A DNA stretch of 64,000 nucleotides. Origin: Pascua guehoae. Its lineage: Eukaryota; Basidiomycota; Tremellomycetes; Trichosporonales; Trichosporonaceae. Both the position numbers and the translations under genes were made by a program. Below are positions 43,875-55,255 of the stretch, piece after piece; position 1 is the stretch's first letter, and each line of letters begins with the position of its first letter. The stretch is from NCBI GenBank assembly GCA_001600415.1, contig BCJX01000006.1, positions 893,971-957,970 on the forward strand. Reading direction: 5' to 3'. The notes below the pieces were generated by a model. The model was not told where the DNA came from. It made no database searches and saw only the letters and a list, made by a program, of their open reading frames with translations.

Positions 43875-44152
43875 GATGAGCGGTGTTGTGGGTGGGAGGA
43901 AGATGGCGAACAAGATCAACATTGACGAGTTGAGGTGACAAGTCCATCCAGATGGCAGTGTCATTTTACGTAATAAGGGCAAAGTCTATCGAACTCGCGA
44001 CATTGACCGCCACGTGACTGGCAGTTGATAACGCCAACTCTCCCAAGCCAAGCTGTGCCATCCATCCGCCCGATTCAGCTGCCATCGCCAAACGTTCGCA
44101 TCTCGGAGTTGTGTGTATTCTCCAGCTATTACGAGATTGCTACGATTTTGAA

Positions 44153-46357
44153 TTACAGACTCGCTGTGCCACGCGACTCGTACGGCAGGACAAAGCAGAT
44201 TGAACCGGCGGCGATGAAAAGGGCGCCAGAGATGTACACGGGCACCGAGGTGCCCTTATCGGCAAACATGTAAATAATAGGAGCCATGATGCCAAAGATG
44301 CGGTTGGCGGTGGCTGTGAGGGCATTGCCGGTGCCGCGGTGAAGGGTGGGGAAGATCTCCGGGGTGTAGCCGTAAAGGACGGCGTACATGACAGTCGAAC
44401 AAAAGTTGTAAGCGCAGTTCCATCCAAGGAGAGCATTGGATGTTTTGGACGTCGTCGAGCAGTAGAGGAACACGCCTGTGAGGGCCGTGGCAAGGCCGAG
44501 CACACCCTTGCGGCCGGCCCGAGTCTCGACGAGCAGCCCGCCCAACAGCGCTCCTGGAACGCCGAGGACGGCAATAATGAGCGAGTTGCGGTACGTGATG
44601 TACATGGAGTTGTTGAATTTGCCTGCCTGCAAGGCCGCTGTGGAAATGAGTCAGTAAAGGTCCAAGTCATGGTGGTAACAGAATACGTTAAAATGTGCCC
44701 CGGCGTTAACTCACGTAGGAACGCATTATAAAGACTGCACGCGTCAGGAAATCTGTGTCGTCTGGTTGGAGGGAACTCACGGGTAACCAAGACCAAGCAA
44801 ACCCCAGATAGTCATGATCAAGACCGTAGAAATGGCGAGCTTTGCGGGCGTGAAAAGTGCACGTACGTGCTCGCCCGAAAAGGCTTCGAGGCTACGCTTA
44901 AGAGCGCCCCGCGCATCGGTCACGGGGATATAGCCTTCGGGCTCGCACGCCTTCAGATCATCGACAGTGAGGTTTGTCGTCTTGCCGTTGCGCCTCGCCA
45001 CCTCGTGTACGACGTGGACGGCTTCTTCGTCGCGGCCCTTACCCCTTACCTGTTAGCTTTATGCCTTCGCCGACTCAAGACACTCACATGAGATACTTGG
45101 GCGATTCGTAAATCGTGAAAAGCACAAAGCGGACAAAGAAACTGATCATGGCAAGGCCACCCATTGTGATCACAAAGTAACGCCAGCCCATGTTGTCTTG
45201 CTTGCGGCAAACCTCCTGACCCTCCTGGCAGATCAAATTGCCAAGCAGCTGCAGGTGTCAATGTGACGTTACAAGATGGGATTGTTGACGCACCGGCCAC
45301 GCGATCAAGTTGGCAATGACCTGTGCCAGGGCCCACCCAATCGCCAGAACTGTAAGCAAGTATTGGTGGGTACCGGGGAGGAACTCGAGGAAGACGGCCG
45401 AATCCACGGGTAGGTTACCACCGACGCCGAATGACCTATGGCGCGTCAGCCGTTATACGGTATTGAGGGATGTCCTTGATTACCCACCAGAGTGCACAGA
45501 ACGTGCAGATGGCAGCAAAGTTTGGAGAGCTCGCCGCAATCAAACCCCAGACCGAGGTCACTGCATGTGTGAGCTCCGTACACGCCCAACAATGTCAACT
45601 CACCACCAAGGGTCAGGTTGAAGGACCACTTGCGGCCGAACTGGTTGCGTTAGGCTGACCCGATTCACCCTGACATTCTCACAATGTCACATCCGTAGCC
45701 CCAGAACATGGCACCAATGAGCAGACCAATATTCTGCGACAATGTGAGGATTGCTGGGTACTTTGGGCCAAACTCGTTCGTGATGGCGGGCACTGGGGTC
45801 AAAAACACGGACACACAACCTCGGTCACGTACAGATGAGGGAGGTCACGATGGCTGCAAAGTTAGCATGTTGGCGACGATACTTGCGAGGAGCAAGCGTT
45901 TGCATTAGAGGTTGAATGTGGAACTCACGCCAAGCATTGTCGCTCGAGTATCCGAACGATACGACGATAAAGAGCTTTGATAGTCAGCACTTTCGCATTT
46001 TGCAGCAATGACCGTTGCTGCGCAAGTAAAGTGATCGCCGCCACACTCGTCAGCCACACGTTAACGGCGACGGTGACGTAACGATGGACGGTGATGAAAA
46101 CAAGACGACTCACCTGCCACTGGTACCAGCCCATGCCAATGTCTTGAATCTAAGCCCATCAGCTGCCACTCTGCTCCACGTCGCGCGCATGTTTTTGTTG
46201 CGATGCTTACCGCCTTGTTGAGCACGCGAGCCTTGGCCTCGTACACGGGGTCAAACGTGCCGGCGGGGATGGATGTCTTGTCATTGATCGTAGAGGCCGA
46301 CTCATAGCGCTCGAGGGGGGCATCCTCAGCGCTCGAATCAAACTTCTCCTTGGGCAT
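44153..46357 (-). CDS. MFS transporter, SVOP/SV2-like
   Basis: Twelve exons (46357-46211, 46149-46114, 45974-45929, 45853-45833, 45792-45683, 45640-45604, 45560-45488, 45435-45294, 45248-45088, 45044-44781, 44734-44715, 44637-44153) encode 513 residues with about twelve membrane segments. Characteristic pieces are the GMGWYQWQ first helix, GAMFWGYGCDIFGRKW between helices 2 and 3, SFGVGGNLPVDSAVFLEFLPG in helix 4, MGWRYFV, and the second-half GYTPEIFPTLHRGTGNAL. These fit the SVOP-like branch (metabolite or organic-cation/anion transporters) rather than hexose carriers. Exons of 20, 21, 36 and 37 nt occur, and two acceptors are AAG. Plasma-membrane location is assumed. PrpF-like and PhyH2 genes follow on the right. 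Confidence 0.9.
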
Positions 46358-48364
46358 AGTGTGAAAGGAATGGATGGATAAAGATGGAGTGGATGGTCTC
46401 TGGGGTCATGTGTGTCTACCAAAAGGAAGCGGCGACGAGTTTTTGAGTACGACTTGTTGTGAGTGATGAGGTGGGATGGATGGTGGTGGGAGGCTAGATA
46501 AGCCGACATGAGCGGGTCTTTGGGTCCAAGGCGCAGGCAGTCGGCGAGCAGCTGGCTGGCGTATCGTGTCGCGTTGGAGCGAATGCATTACTTTGCGCCT
46601 GCCTGCATGGGCCGCATGCGCCTGCCTGCATGGCGTGCTTGTGAGGTGATGTCGCAAACTCACGCAATGATGTAGCGGGGCCGTGGTTGACGTGTTGGTG
46701 TGGTGTGGTGTGTGCGCGCATGCGCCGCATCCATGTGGAAACGACACGAGCGCCAAGGGTTGTTGTTGGGTTGGATACAGCGCGCGACGAGGGCGGCCCA
46801 AGGGCGGAGCCGGGAGGGCTGCAATTAGGGCAACGACCCACAGGAGCACAGGGGCTTAGCCTGGGTCACTGCAACCGCGTTGCGATGCGAGCAGTTCGGA
46901 GGCAGTGGGTACTAACAGTTGTCAGTGACTCGATGACCTCATTTTCGGGGGTCAGGACGGGCATATGGACAAAGAGCACGAGGGCAAAGAGACTTCCAGC
47001 CATTAGCTCCTTGGGGAAATTGAGAAGACGGTTTTGGCGCGGGATTGCGAGGCTTGGTACCTGAACATGACTTCCCCCCGTCACGCCCCAAGTATGCTTC
47101 TCTGCTCATTTGAAGACATATCTTGGGTGGCACTTTGTGTCAGGGTGATATCTCAACAGTTCAACTCCAGAGTACAAGAGCTGGAGGAATGTAACACCAA
47201 CGAGAAAAGGATGTCGTCGAAGAGCTGCGAAGTGACACTCAAAAAGAAACCAAAGAAAAATACGTCCTAGGTGGAATCGAACCCCTGCCACTAGCATGCC
47301 ACTGGACCATGTGCCATGTGGGTTTAGCTAATTAGCTGCATTAGCTGCCACATGCCACACGTTTTTCACGAGGGTCCACGTGGCCAGAGCATATATGGGG
47401 TTCGCAAATAAGTACCTGTTCCCTCAATGGCAACGACCAACATCGACAACACCATTGTGAACCGAATATCAGTCGTGCTAACCTGTTGGACGCTGTCAAC
47501 AGCCAGGACAGTTCTGTCTCAAACTTCAGAAGCTATCATAGCGCAATTGAGTTGGGAATTCGAGGGCAAAGCTTGCTTAAAAAGCAGCTCGTGGGGTCGT
47601 TGCTCCACGTTAATGAGGCAGTCGGCTGGACTGGTTGCCGATTGCCAAGACCTCATCGGAGGTGGTTAGTCCTTCCATAGTCCCCGGGTCAGAAGCTAGT
47701 TCCATGCGTGGTGCGCTCGCAACGGCTGGGAGTCGACATATCCTGGGACAAGATATTGGGGGTGCGAGAAAGAGAAGCATGGTTACACCACCGTCCAATT
47801 TCCGCAGTGCGAACCGAAGCTGATGTGATGTGGTAGGCAGCGGGTCCATCATCCTGGATGCCCGTCGTGACAGCTGCCTTGTACAGTCGCCGCAGACATG
47901 CCCAACACAGTAGTGCACTGCCAACCTATGGCTAGGAACTGTACACACGGCTGCCTGAAGTGTGTCGGTAAACCGTCGTCCATCAGGGAGGACAGGCAAT
48001 ATGACACAGCGCCGCAGCGGGGGAGAATACTTCTGCGTCCGTGAGAAGCCAGCCCTAAGGGATACACTCACCCTCGCAGCTCTAGGCTCGAGCAATGCTT
48101 CTCAAAAGCGCAGCGTTACATGTGAGTGTGTTGGAATATCTCGACCCGAAGACTGATGCTCAGCCGACTCTCCGACTGACCCAGCATGGGTTCGCCATGC
48201 GGCCCGACCGCTCGAACGACAGTGCTCGGACCACGAACATGCATGGTCCGGGGACACACATGCCGACAACGACACTGGGGTAGACGGTCGGAAGAAGATA
48301 AATACCCAAGAAGAAGCCTCGGTCGATGCATCATCACCTCTCATGCTAACAGAATGCGTTAGGT
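46358..48364. other. Intergenic, tRNA-like relic only
   Basis: Two kb between the transporter start and the PrpF stop. Repeated GCCTGCCTGCATGG near 46600-46630 and a tRNA-like fragment at 47267-47320 are the only features seen. Open frames at 46406-46849 and 47610-48095 (minus) lack family likeness. Confidence 0.5.
47267..47320 (-). other. tRNA-derived relic with A- and B-box motifs
   Basis: On the minus strand, TGGTCCAGTGG resembles an internal pol III A box and GGTTCGATTCC is a perfect B box, followed by CTAGGACGTATTTTT with a T5 terminator-like run. The boxes are only about 15 nt apart and the acceptor and T stems do not pair well, so this is not a complete tRNA. It may be a degraded tRNA or a tRNA-derived short element. 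Confidence 0.35.
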
Positions 48365-49645
48365 CTAGTAAAACACCTTTCCTTCAAACAACTTTCGTGC
48401 GGTCCTGAAGACCCGAGCCTTCGGGACGTGCAGAAGGCCGTCGTCACCCTTGGCAATGTCCGCGTCCACTTCGATTGTTCCCGATGCGTGCCCGATGATG
48501 ATACCACCGTCAGACACGCGCTCCCCGCGGAGGACGTCGTGGACGACCGTGCCCTCCACTTGCGCGGCGGCGGCGGTACACAGTGATGCCGTGATTGGGA
48601 GTGCGCGGTGTGGGTCTCCGGACGAGATGCACCGTGTGACGAGATCGATGCTGTCGGGAGACAGTATCGCGCCGGAGAGCACCGTGTGCTCAGTCTTGGG
48701 CGACATGAAGCAGACCTTGGGTACCGACTTTGCTTTGGCTGCAGCCTCTAGGGTCGGTACGAGGCCCATACGAACCGCCGCGGCGTTTCGGATATCGTCG
48801 AGGCGCCGCATCGTGTCCTTGTCCTTTTCGAGCTCGGGCGGGAGGATTGTAGGATCGATACCGAGGTCTGCGGCGCTCACAAACACACACGGGTTCCCGC
48901 AGTCCATCAATGTGGCCTTGATGGAGCCTGACGGAAGCTCGAGGTCGTCAACTACCTGCCCAGTGGGGAACAGCTTGCCCGTGCGCGATCCTTCGGGGCT
49001 GATAAAGTCGAGGGTGACGCGCGCGTGCGTGCCCGAGACTCCGTCAATGTAAAAGTTGCCGCTCAGGTCGGCACGTGTTGGGGAGTCTGGAGTGACGGGG
49101 AACGTGGCGTGCACCAGTTTCTTGGTGTTGGTATTGAAGATTCGCACAAGGTTCAGGTTGCCCTCTTGCGGGTCCGGTTGAACAAGTCCATTCTCGAGCG
49201 CAAATGGTCCGACTGCTGCGAGCATGTTGCCGCAGTTGCTCCCATAATCCACACCTGCGTGTGGTTAGCCGAAGCCTTATGGAGGCGTCTTCTCACCCGG
49301 CGTGGTGACGAGGACCTGGGCAAACGTATAATCGACATCGGCATCGGGATGTTGCGACTCGCCAACAATGACCACCTTTGACACTGAGCTGTAGCCCCCT
49401 CCCATGCCGTCGAGCTGGCGGCCGTTGGGGTCAGGCGAGCCCATGGCCGAGAGAAAGATGGCATCCTGCGCCTCGCGCGCTGGAGGCAGGTCGCGCTGAC
49501 GAAAGACGAGTGCCTTGGATGTGCCGCCCCTGTAGAAAGTCGCCGGCAGGCTGTGCTCGACGCGAGCCATCGTGCTGGTCGAGAAAGAGGATCGACTGCC
49601 GTACGCGGCCCGAGCCAGCGGGAAAGCGAGGCGTTTCAGGAGCAT
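48365..49645 (-). CDS. PrpF-family isomerase (2-methylaconitate isomerase-like)
   Basis: PrpF (DUF453) proteins share the diaminopimelate-epimerase fold and isomerise aconitate-like tricarboxylates. Two exons (49645-49297, 49254-48365) encode 412 residues. Family landmarks are PATFYRGGTSKALVF at the N-terminus, MGSPDPNGRQLDGMGGGYSS, VDYGSNCGNMLAAVGPFA with the conserved Cys, and MDCGNPCVFV with the second Cys. The start at 49645 gives an Arg/Ser-rich leader (MLLKRLAFPLARAAYGSRSS), a probable mitochondrial presequence; MARVEHS would be a leaderless start. It is divergently arranged with PhyH2 across 432 bp. A role in a methylcitrate-like or trans-aconitate/itaconate pathway is inferred only. 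Confidence 0.92.
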
Positions 49646-50077
49646 GTGGACGAGTCGACGAGTGGAGGGTTGACAAGTCAGCCAGTTGTGAGTGGAGCTC
49701 GTTTCGAGGATCGGCGATCTGGGGCTCCATGGGCATTCACGATAGATTTCAATTTCACAATCGATGCATCTGATTCTGTCGTCCGCCACGCTCACTGACA
49801 AGTTGTTGCTGCTCACCATTCCGCGACAACTAATGCTTAGTTGGATCATAAACAGCCAGGATCGTGCTGCATCAACTGGGCACATTATGCCGCGATGCAC
49901 GATCTGTCATTTCGGTTATCTCCGTCGTTAACGAGGTCATAGGGCGTTCGGCCCGACCTCCCCGGTAACACGCGGGTAGCAAACGGCCCGTTTCTCATGC
50001 AATCAACAGATATAAGAGCGCGTTGCCACTCGTGTAGATGCCAGACAACCTCATCGGAACAAAGACATTCATTCACC
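49646..50077. promoter_or_regulatory. Divergent promoter, PrpF-like / PhyH2
   Basis: 432 bp shared between two divergent starts, small enough to imply co-regulation. A TATA-like ATATAAGAG at about 50010-50018 lies about 60 bp before the PhyH2 start. No known operator was identified. Confidence 0.45.
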
Positions 50078-51334
50078 ATGACCAAGAAGCAGTTTCTGAT
50101 CGACCTCGAGCGCGACGGCTACGTCGTCGTCCCCGGGGTGGTGCCGCTGGAGGACTGCAAAGAGTTCCAAGAGGCGGGACTGTCGTGGCTAGAGGCGTTC
50201 CCACATGGCTTCAAGCGCGACGACCGCTCGACCTGGACGGATGAGCACCTCCCATTCAGCAACACGTGTGTACGCACACACAAGGCGACGCTGACTACAG
50301 TGGTGGCCTGTACACGCGCTACAGCGTCAACCACGAGGACTTTGTCTGGAAGATTCGCTCTCAGCCAGGCATTGTCAACGTCTTTGCCGACATTTGGGGC
50401 ACCGACGACCTCATTGCTAGCTTTGATGGCATGAACCTCACCTTGCCCATCAACGACAAGTCGGGGCGGACCGACATGAAGCCCACACCCGCTTGGCCTC
50501 GTGAGTTGTCCGTTCCTACATCCCGCACTTTTCGCACTTTTATTGTCGCACTTTCGCGGACATTTTAAATGCCGCGCGGTATGACCGCCCTTTACCGGCC
50601 ATCGCCGCCGGCCCACACTGACCGTACGCTTGCTAATGCCAGACATTGACCAGAATCCCCGGACGGTCGACCACTTTGAGCTGTACCAAGGCATTGCCAA
50701 CCTGGCCCCCAATGGGCCCGACGATGGTGGGCTCTGCGTCCTCAAGGGCTCGCACAAGCTCCACTCTGAGCACTTTGCCTCGCTCGGCGGGTTCCGGCCC
50801 GAGCAGGACGCAGGTGCCACAGAGAATGGGTACAGGTACATCCCAGAGGACTATGAGTGGTACAAGCAGCGAGGATGCGAGGTCGTCAAGGTGTGCGCCG
50901 GCCCAGGTGACCTGATCTGTGAGTGGCGAATGGAAGACAACGCCAGTCAAGAGTGTGTACTAACGCCTAGTGTGGGATTCACGCACGGTCCACTGGAACT
51001 GCTCGCCGACGGGCGACCAGACCCGCTTCGCCACCTATGTCTGCTATTGCCCTCGGAGCATGGCCTCGGAGGAGACGCTGGCCAAGAAGCTTCAAGTCTT
51101 CCGCGACCACAAGGGTACTACACACTGGCCGGTATGTTCGTCCCATGTACAGTCTCTGGGCATCACTCGTAGCTCACACGACAGAACATGAACCTCATCC
51201 CCGCGGAGCGCAACGACGAGAATGCACTCCCCCGGCGGCCTGATGGGACCGTCGACCCCGCCATCCGTTTCAAGCCCGTGCACCCTCCGGCCGAGACGCC
51301 CGAGGTGCTCAGGCTCGTCGGTGTGAGGGGTTGA
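50078..51334 (+). CDS. PhyH-type 2OG-Fe(II) dioxygenase 2
   Basis: Five exons (50078-50265, 50301-50500, 50643-50918, 50971-51131, 51185-51334) encode 324 residues. It begins MTKKQFLIDLERDGYVVVPGVV, the usual PhyH opening. The HxD ligands are H130 and D132 in WPHIDQNP, and the distal His is H229 in LWDSRTVHWN. GSHKLHSEHF and AGPGDLILWDSR are typical of the fungal branch. It has no targeting leader and differs clearly from the single-exon PhyH1 at 35 kb. Its position beside a PrpF-like isomerase and 4 kb from a transporter suggests oxidative catabolism of a small acid, which is inference. Confidence 0.9.
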
Positions 51335-52846
51335 GAATGAGCACATCCAGCGCCGTCTTCTCCTGTGCTCTGGCTCGTGCTCGTACAATTGTAGTAGTAA
51401 CAGGTTTCAGAAGCCATACTCGCCACTCGAATGAAAGAGCGTGGCGTCGGAATGCACGAGTAGTATTGAGAATCGCTGGCGTTCGCCAACCCGCCGTTTA
51501 GTCTTTCGCGCTGGCAGCATATCGCGGCATGCAACAATCCAAGCGTGCGTATGCCGTTGGGCTGTTGGACGTCCATCGTGATATCAGACACAGGCTGCTC
51601 CAATTGCGGTGTTTGTGCGTCCAAGCTCACAAGTAGTCAGTCTGACCACGGTGACAGCCTTCATGGATACGAGCCATGCGGCTCCTGGCCGTGATACAGG
51701 ACCACGGCGCGGAGAAATATCTTTCCGGCCAAGTATTGGTCCACTGAAGCCTCTGGTGTGCACAGTTGACATACCCATACATTCGTGTGCTGTACATAAC
51801 GTACAGCAGCCTTAAAGCTAAGAAGAAGCACGTTGAAACTCATGCTTGTCCGTGGCGCCTTTCTCTACCCTCCAGACGGCAGCCGCATGAAAGAGGAGGA
51901 ACTCGATAGCCATTCACTCGATGCGGCTGATATATAATATTGCATGCATGTTGGAGACGCACCCGCCGTCTCTGTTTTCGCGACGCGCGGAACTAAGTTC
52001 CGCGCATTTCTACAACTTGCCCGAACCTTCCTTTCTCCAGCATCTTCTAATGCATGGAACCCTTTGGTGCTTCCACGTCATTCTGTAGGCCTGCCAGTAT
52101 CATACATAAGCTTGGTAGACCCAGTCTGATGCATGCACACACGCAATTTCTAACTCCAACAATGCACAATTCTTGGCTTTGGCCTGTGAAAACAACACAA
52201 CCGTGCCAAGCATTTATCACTGGCATCGTCTCCACCATCTCCTATTCGTGGCTGCCATTCCCTGCATACCTCTCTCGGCCTCTTTAACGCCAAGGCCAGG
52301 AACCCGCAACGTGCTGCCAGTGAAACAAAACGAGGTCCAGCCAAGACACATTTGTGCCCACCGGTGACAGAGCCCCGCCGTTGGCCCTGTTCCTTGGGTC
52401 AGTGCTGCTAGGTGGCGGCGTTTTGGCGCTCGCATCGCATCCGTCACACCTGCATTTGCGCACAGGGCTGCCTCCCTTCACCGTCCAGTAGCACTTGCAC
52501 CAATTGCACAACTTGTTCCGCAAACCTGGCTCGAGCGCGGTGAAGATCTGGAGATCTCGAAGTGGGGGGACCCTGACCATGGCTGCCAACGCGTCGCGTC
52601 CCGCTCCGCGCGTCCCCGCATTCCGCAAATCAGTCCAATTATCGTTCAGAACGCGAGGTGGGTGCCAGATTCCGCAATCTTGGCGTTTGTGCTCGTTACC
52701 ATTATGGAGCACCTGGTTCTTGTCGCCCCAAAGAGCTCCCCCCTGGCGCCCACTTTCCCTCCAGATGCTCCATGTTGTAGCGTGCAAGTCCGCGCCTTGT
52801 TATTTTGCTATGCACTCTCCACCATTTTGGCCACGATTCTCGCACA
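51335..52846. other. Intergenic, nothing recognised
   Basis: 1.5 kb between two plus-strand genes, AT-richer near 51780-52000 (TATATAATATTGC at about 51930). Open frames at 51163-51630 and 52284-52787 (minus) show no family likeness. The region contains the promoter of the small membrane-protein gene. Confidence 0.5.
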
Positions 52847-53516
52847 ATGACACGCTTCTCGTCCAGACCGAGCGTAGGCAGGCGGGGGCGCCGGCCGCTC
52901 AGCACTGCTGTGCTCGTCCTTGCAGCTGCCGTTGCCATCGCGGGGGTCTCGGCCACGCCGCGACCACAAGACGAAGCGCCGAGCACAGAGGATGACAGCG
53001 AGTGGGCGTCGACCGCCGTCTCCATGGCTTGGTCTACCGACGCGCCGAGTAGCACCTCCTGGCCGACGACGTCGCGGCCTGCGGCTGCTGCCACGTCTTC
53101 AGCGGCGAGCGACGAAAAGTCGTCGTGGGCAACGTGGGATAACCTCAAGTACCTGCTCATCAGTGTCCCCGTTCTCGTAGTGGCTATAATCCTCGTGAGT
53201 CGCTCAGTCCCTCCATGGAGCTCGGGACGCGTCGGGGGTGGGCGGGAGACAACTCACTGACGCATGGCCCCAGACAAAGCTCCGGAACTGCATCTGCGGA
53301 AAGCCGGCGCCCAAACACAACATACCCATGGGGTACGCCGGGGGCACGGCGTACGGGGGCTACACGGGCGGGACGGCGTACGGCGGCTACGCGCACGAGC
53401 AGGAGCACTACCAGCAGCAGCAGGACTGGGAGTGGCAGCAGCAGCAGCAGCGGCAGCACTGGGAATGGGAGCAGCAGCAGATGCACCAGCAGCAGCAACA
53501 GCACAACCACTGGTAA
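52847..53516 (+). CDS. Small single-pass membrane protein with Q/W-rich tail
   Basis: Two exons (52847-53194, 53274-53516) encode 196 residues. A cleavable signal peptide is likely (hydrophobic STAVLVLAAAVAIAGVSA, residues about 19-36). A Ser/Thr/Asp/Ala-rich, probably O-glycosylated, outer domain follows, then a membrane segment YLLISVPVLVVAIIL near residues 101-116, at the end of exon 1. The cytosolic tail starts TKLRNCICGKPAPKHN, has GG-TAYGGY repeats and ends in a Gln/Trp/His-rich run. The layout resembles fungal cell-wall or plasma-membrane sensor proteins, but no family is recognised. Confidence 0.8.
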
Positions 53517-54140
53517 AACCTCAGCTCGAAGGGGGTGGGGCGGGGTCGTAGAAGGCGAGCGGGCCTCGCTTTTGGCACCATGGCCTGGATGGACTCGGCA
53601 GTTGGACAATCGACCGTAGATTGCGCATGTTATTCTGGGTATCCTTTGGTGTTGGACAGGACTGGCCAGCAGCGCAGCGCCGCTCGGTGCTGTGCATACA
53701 GCTGTAAGTAGGAGGTGTAAGGCACCAAAGCGTCGGCACCAAGCGTCGGCACCAAGCGTCGGCACCAACAGAAGTGCAACAACAAACAACACTAGTGGGT
53801 CCCCGTGCGTGCCTGGATTGTTGCCATGCCGGCCGTGATCGTCAGTGCCAAGAAACCGGCATCCATCCTTCCGTCGCCACCCAAATATAACCATGCACTA
53901 CCCAATCTCACGCAACCCGCACACCGCTCTTGGCCCTCCAGTACAGTACCAGCGAGGACAACCGCACCCAAAAACCCTGTCATCAGCCCCACTTCACACC
54001 CNNNNNNNNNNNNNNNNNNNNNNNNNNNNNNNNNNNNNNNNNNNNNNNNNNNNNNNNNNNNNNNNNNNNNNNNNNNNNNNNNNNNNNNNNNNNNNNNNNN
54101 NCCCCCCCCCCCCCCCCCCCCCCCCCGCGCCCCGGGCGTC
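53517..54140. other. Gap-containing intergenic stretch
   Basis: Contains three copies of the decamer AAGCGTCGGCACC near 53729-53765, the 100-N gap (54002-54101) and a C25 run (54102-54126). No gene is visible on either side of the gap until the ATG at 54141. Confidence 0.6.
54002..54101. other. Assembly gap (100 N)
   Basis: Exactly 100 N, the usual placeholder for a gap of unknown size, directly followed by 25 C. The true distance between the flanking sequences is unknown. Confidence 0.99.
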
Positions 54141-54869
54141 ATGTGGCGACGAGCCTGGAGCCACCTGCGCGATGTCCGGCAGCACACATTCAACATGTTC
54201 AAAGGCGAATGGGACGCGGACGAATTCGCCGCCATCTGCATCACAACCGCAGCCCCCCTCGCCATTATCGCAGTGGCATTCTATCGTCGGCCGGAAACGC
54301 CCCACGTCGCTGCGGCAGGCGACGAGCCGTTTGTCCCCGACGAGTGGGAGCCGCCTCCCGCGGGGGAGAAGATGTTTACGCCGCCGCCTCGGGGGTACAA
54401 GGCGCCGAAGCAGCCGGCGGCGTGGTCCTGCTATCATATGGTTGAAGCATCACCTTGGCCTATGCTAACATCTTTTGCAGTATTAAATCTGATGGCAGGT
54501 GCTGTATTATATTTCAATGGTATTGCATACGGTAGAAATCTAATAGGATTAGGTTTCTTATCTACATTATTCGCATTCATCCTATGGTTCCGAGATGTTA
54601 CAACAGAAGGAACATATTTAGGAGATCATACATTAATTGTACAAAAAGGATTAACAATGGGAGTTGCTCTTTTCATTCTATCAGAAACATTCGTGTTCCT
54701 TTCAGTATTCTGGGCTTACTTCCATTCATCATTAGCACCTACAGTAGAACTAGGGTCACATTGGCCACCTGCCTCAGCTGGCTTGGGGGTCGGATCAGTC
54801 TCGGGAGACGTATACCCCGCCAACCGTATCTGTGTACGTGTGCTCTGCGGGTTTTGCTTACTAGTCTAG
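54141..54869 (+). CDS. Chimeric ORF: GC-rich N-terminus fused to cox3 fragment
   Basis: Open for 242 codons. Residues 1-95 or so are GC-rich nuclear-type sequence (MWRRAWSHLRDVRQHTFNMFKGEWDAD..., a hydrophobic stretch at ICITTAAPLAIIAVAFY, then Pro-rich). Residues about 97-210 are AT-rich and match cytochrome c oxidase subunit III (YHMVEASPWPMLTSFAVLN; LWFRDVTTEGTYLGDHT; KGLTMGVALFILSETF; TVELGSHWPP). The last 30 residues are unrelated. No TGA occurs inside the cox3 part, so it stays open in the nuclear code. It may be a mitochondrial insertion captured in a nuclear reading frame or an assembly chimera beside the gap; expression is not established. Confidence 0.5.
   Translation: MWRRAWSHLRDVRQHTFNMFKGEWDADEFAAICITTAAPLAIIAVAFYRRPETPHVAAAGDEPFVPDEWEPPPAGEKMFTPPPRGYKAPKQPAAWSCYHMVEASPWPMLTSFAVLNLMAGAVLYFNGIAYGRNLIGLGFLSTLFAFILWFRDVTTEGTYLGDHTLIVQKGLTMGVALFILSETFVFLSVFWAYFHSSLAPTVELGSHWPPASAGLGVGSVSGDVYPANRICVRVLCGFCLLV
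54430..54770 (+). other. Mitochondrial cox3 fragment in nuclear sequence (NUMT-like)
   Basis: About 340 bp with a sharp drop in GC content, A/T-ending codons and translation matching the central part of COX3. Both ends are abrupt: the left joins GC-rich sequence after CGGCGTGGTCCTGC, the right changes after TTGGCCACCT. The fragment lacks both ends of cox3, so it cannot make a working oxidase subunit. Confidence 0.85.
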
Positions 54870-55255
54870 TGCGAGGCCGGATTGGCGGGCCGCGTTTGGG
54901 CTGCCTCCAAGCTAGGGCGGAGTAGCATCGTGAAGCAGAGGGTTGTACAATTGTACACATACATTGGTGCGTTGCATAGGCCGTGGGCCGTTCTAATGTC
55001 GGCCCCGGGTCGGCTGCCCGGATCGGCTGGGCAGGAGTTTGCAGATACCCCGGTACTCATGGAACGTTGCAGAGTACCAGCGCGCAATGTGAGGACTTTA
55101 TCATACTGTGTCATCAAAGGTCGTCATGTCTATGAATTATATTGCCCAGTACTTGAAACCCTGAATGCGTAGATGGATGAAGATGCTATGGATGTGCCAC
55201 TTGGAACACGAATGAACAGACTGCTCTCGGTACTCAACTCCAGGCTGAGAGTGGT
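54870..55255. other. Intergenic, nothing recognised
   Basis: About 390 bp between the chimeric ORF and the 3' end of the sugar-porter gene. Only short open frames without likeness to known proteins. Confidence 0.5.

Noticed and set aside
47255..47345. Complete tRNA at the B-box match
   Set aside because: No pairing acceptor stem and no anticodon arm can be drawn; reported only as a relic.
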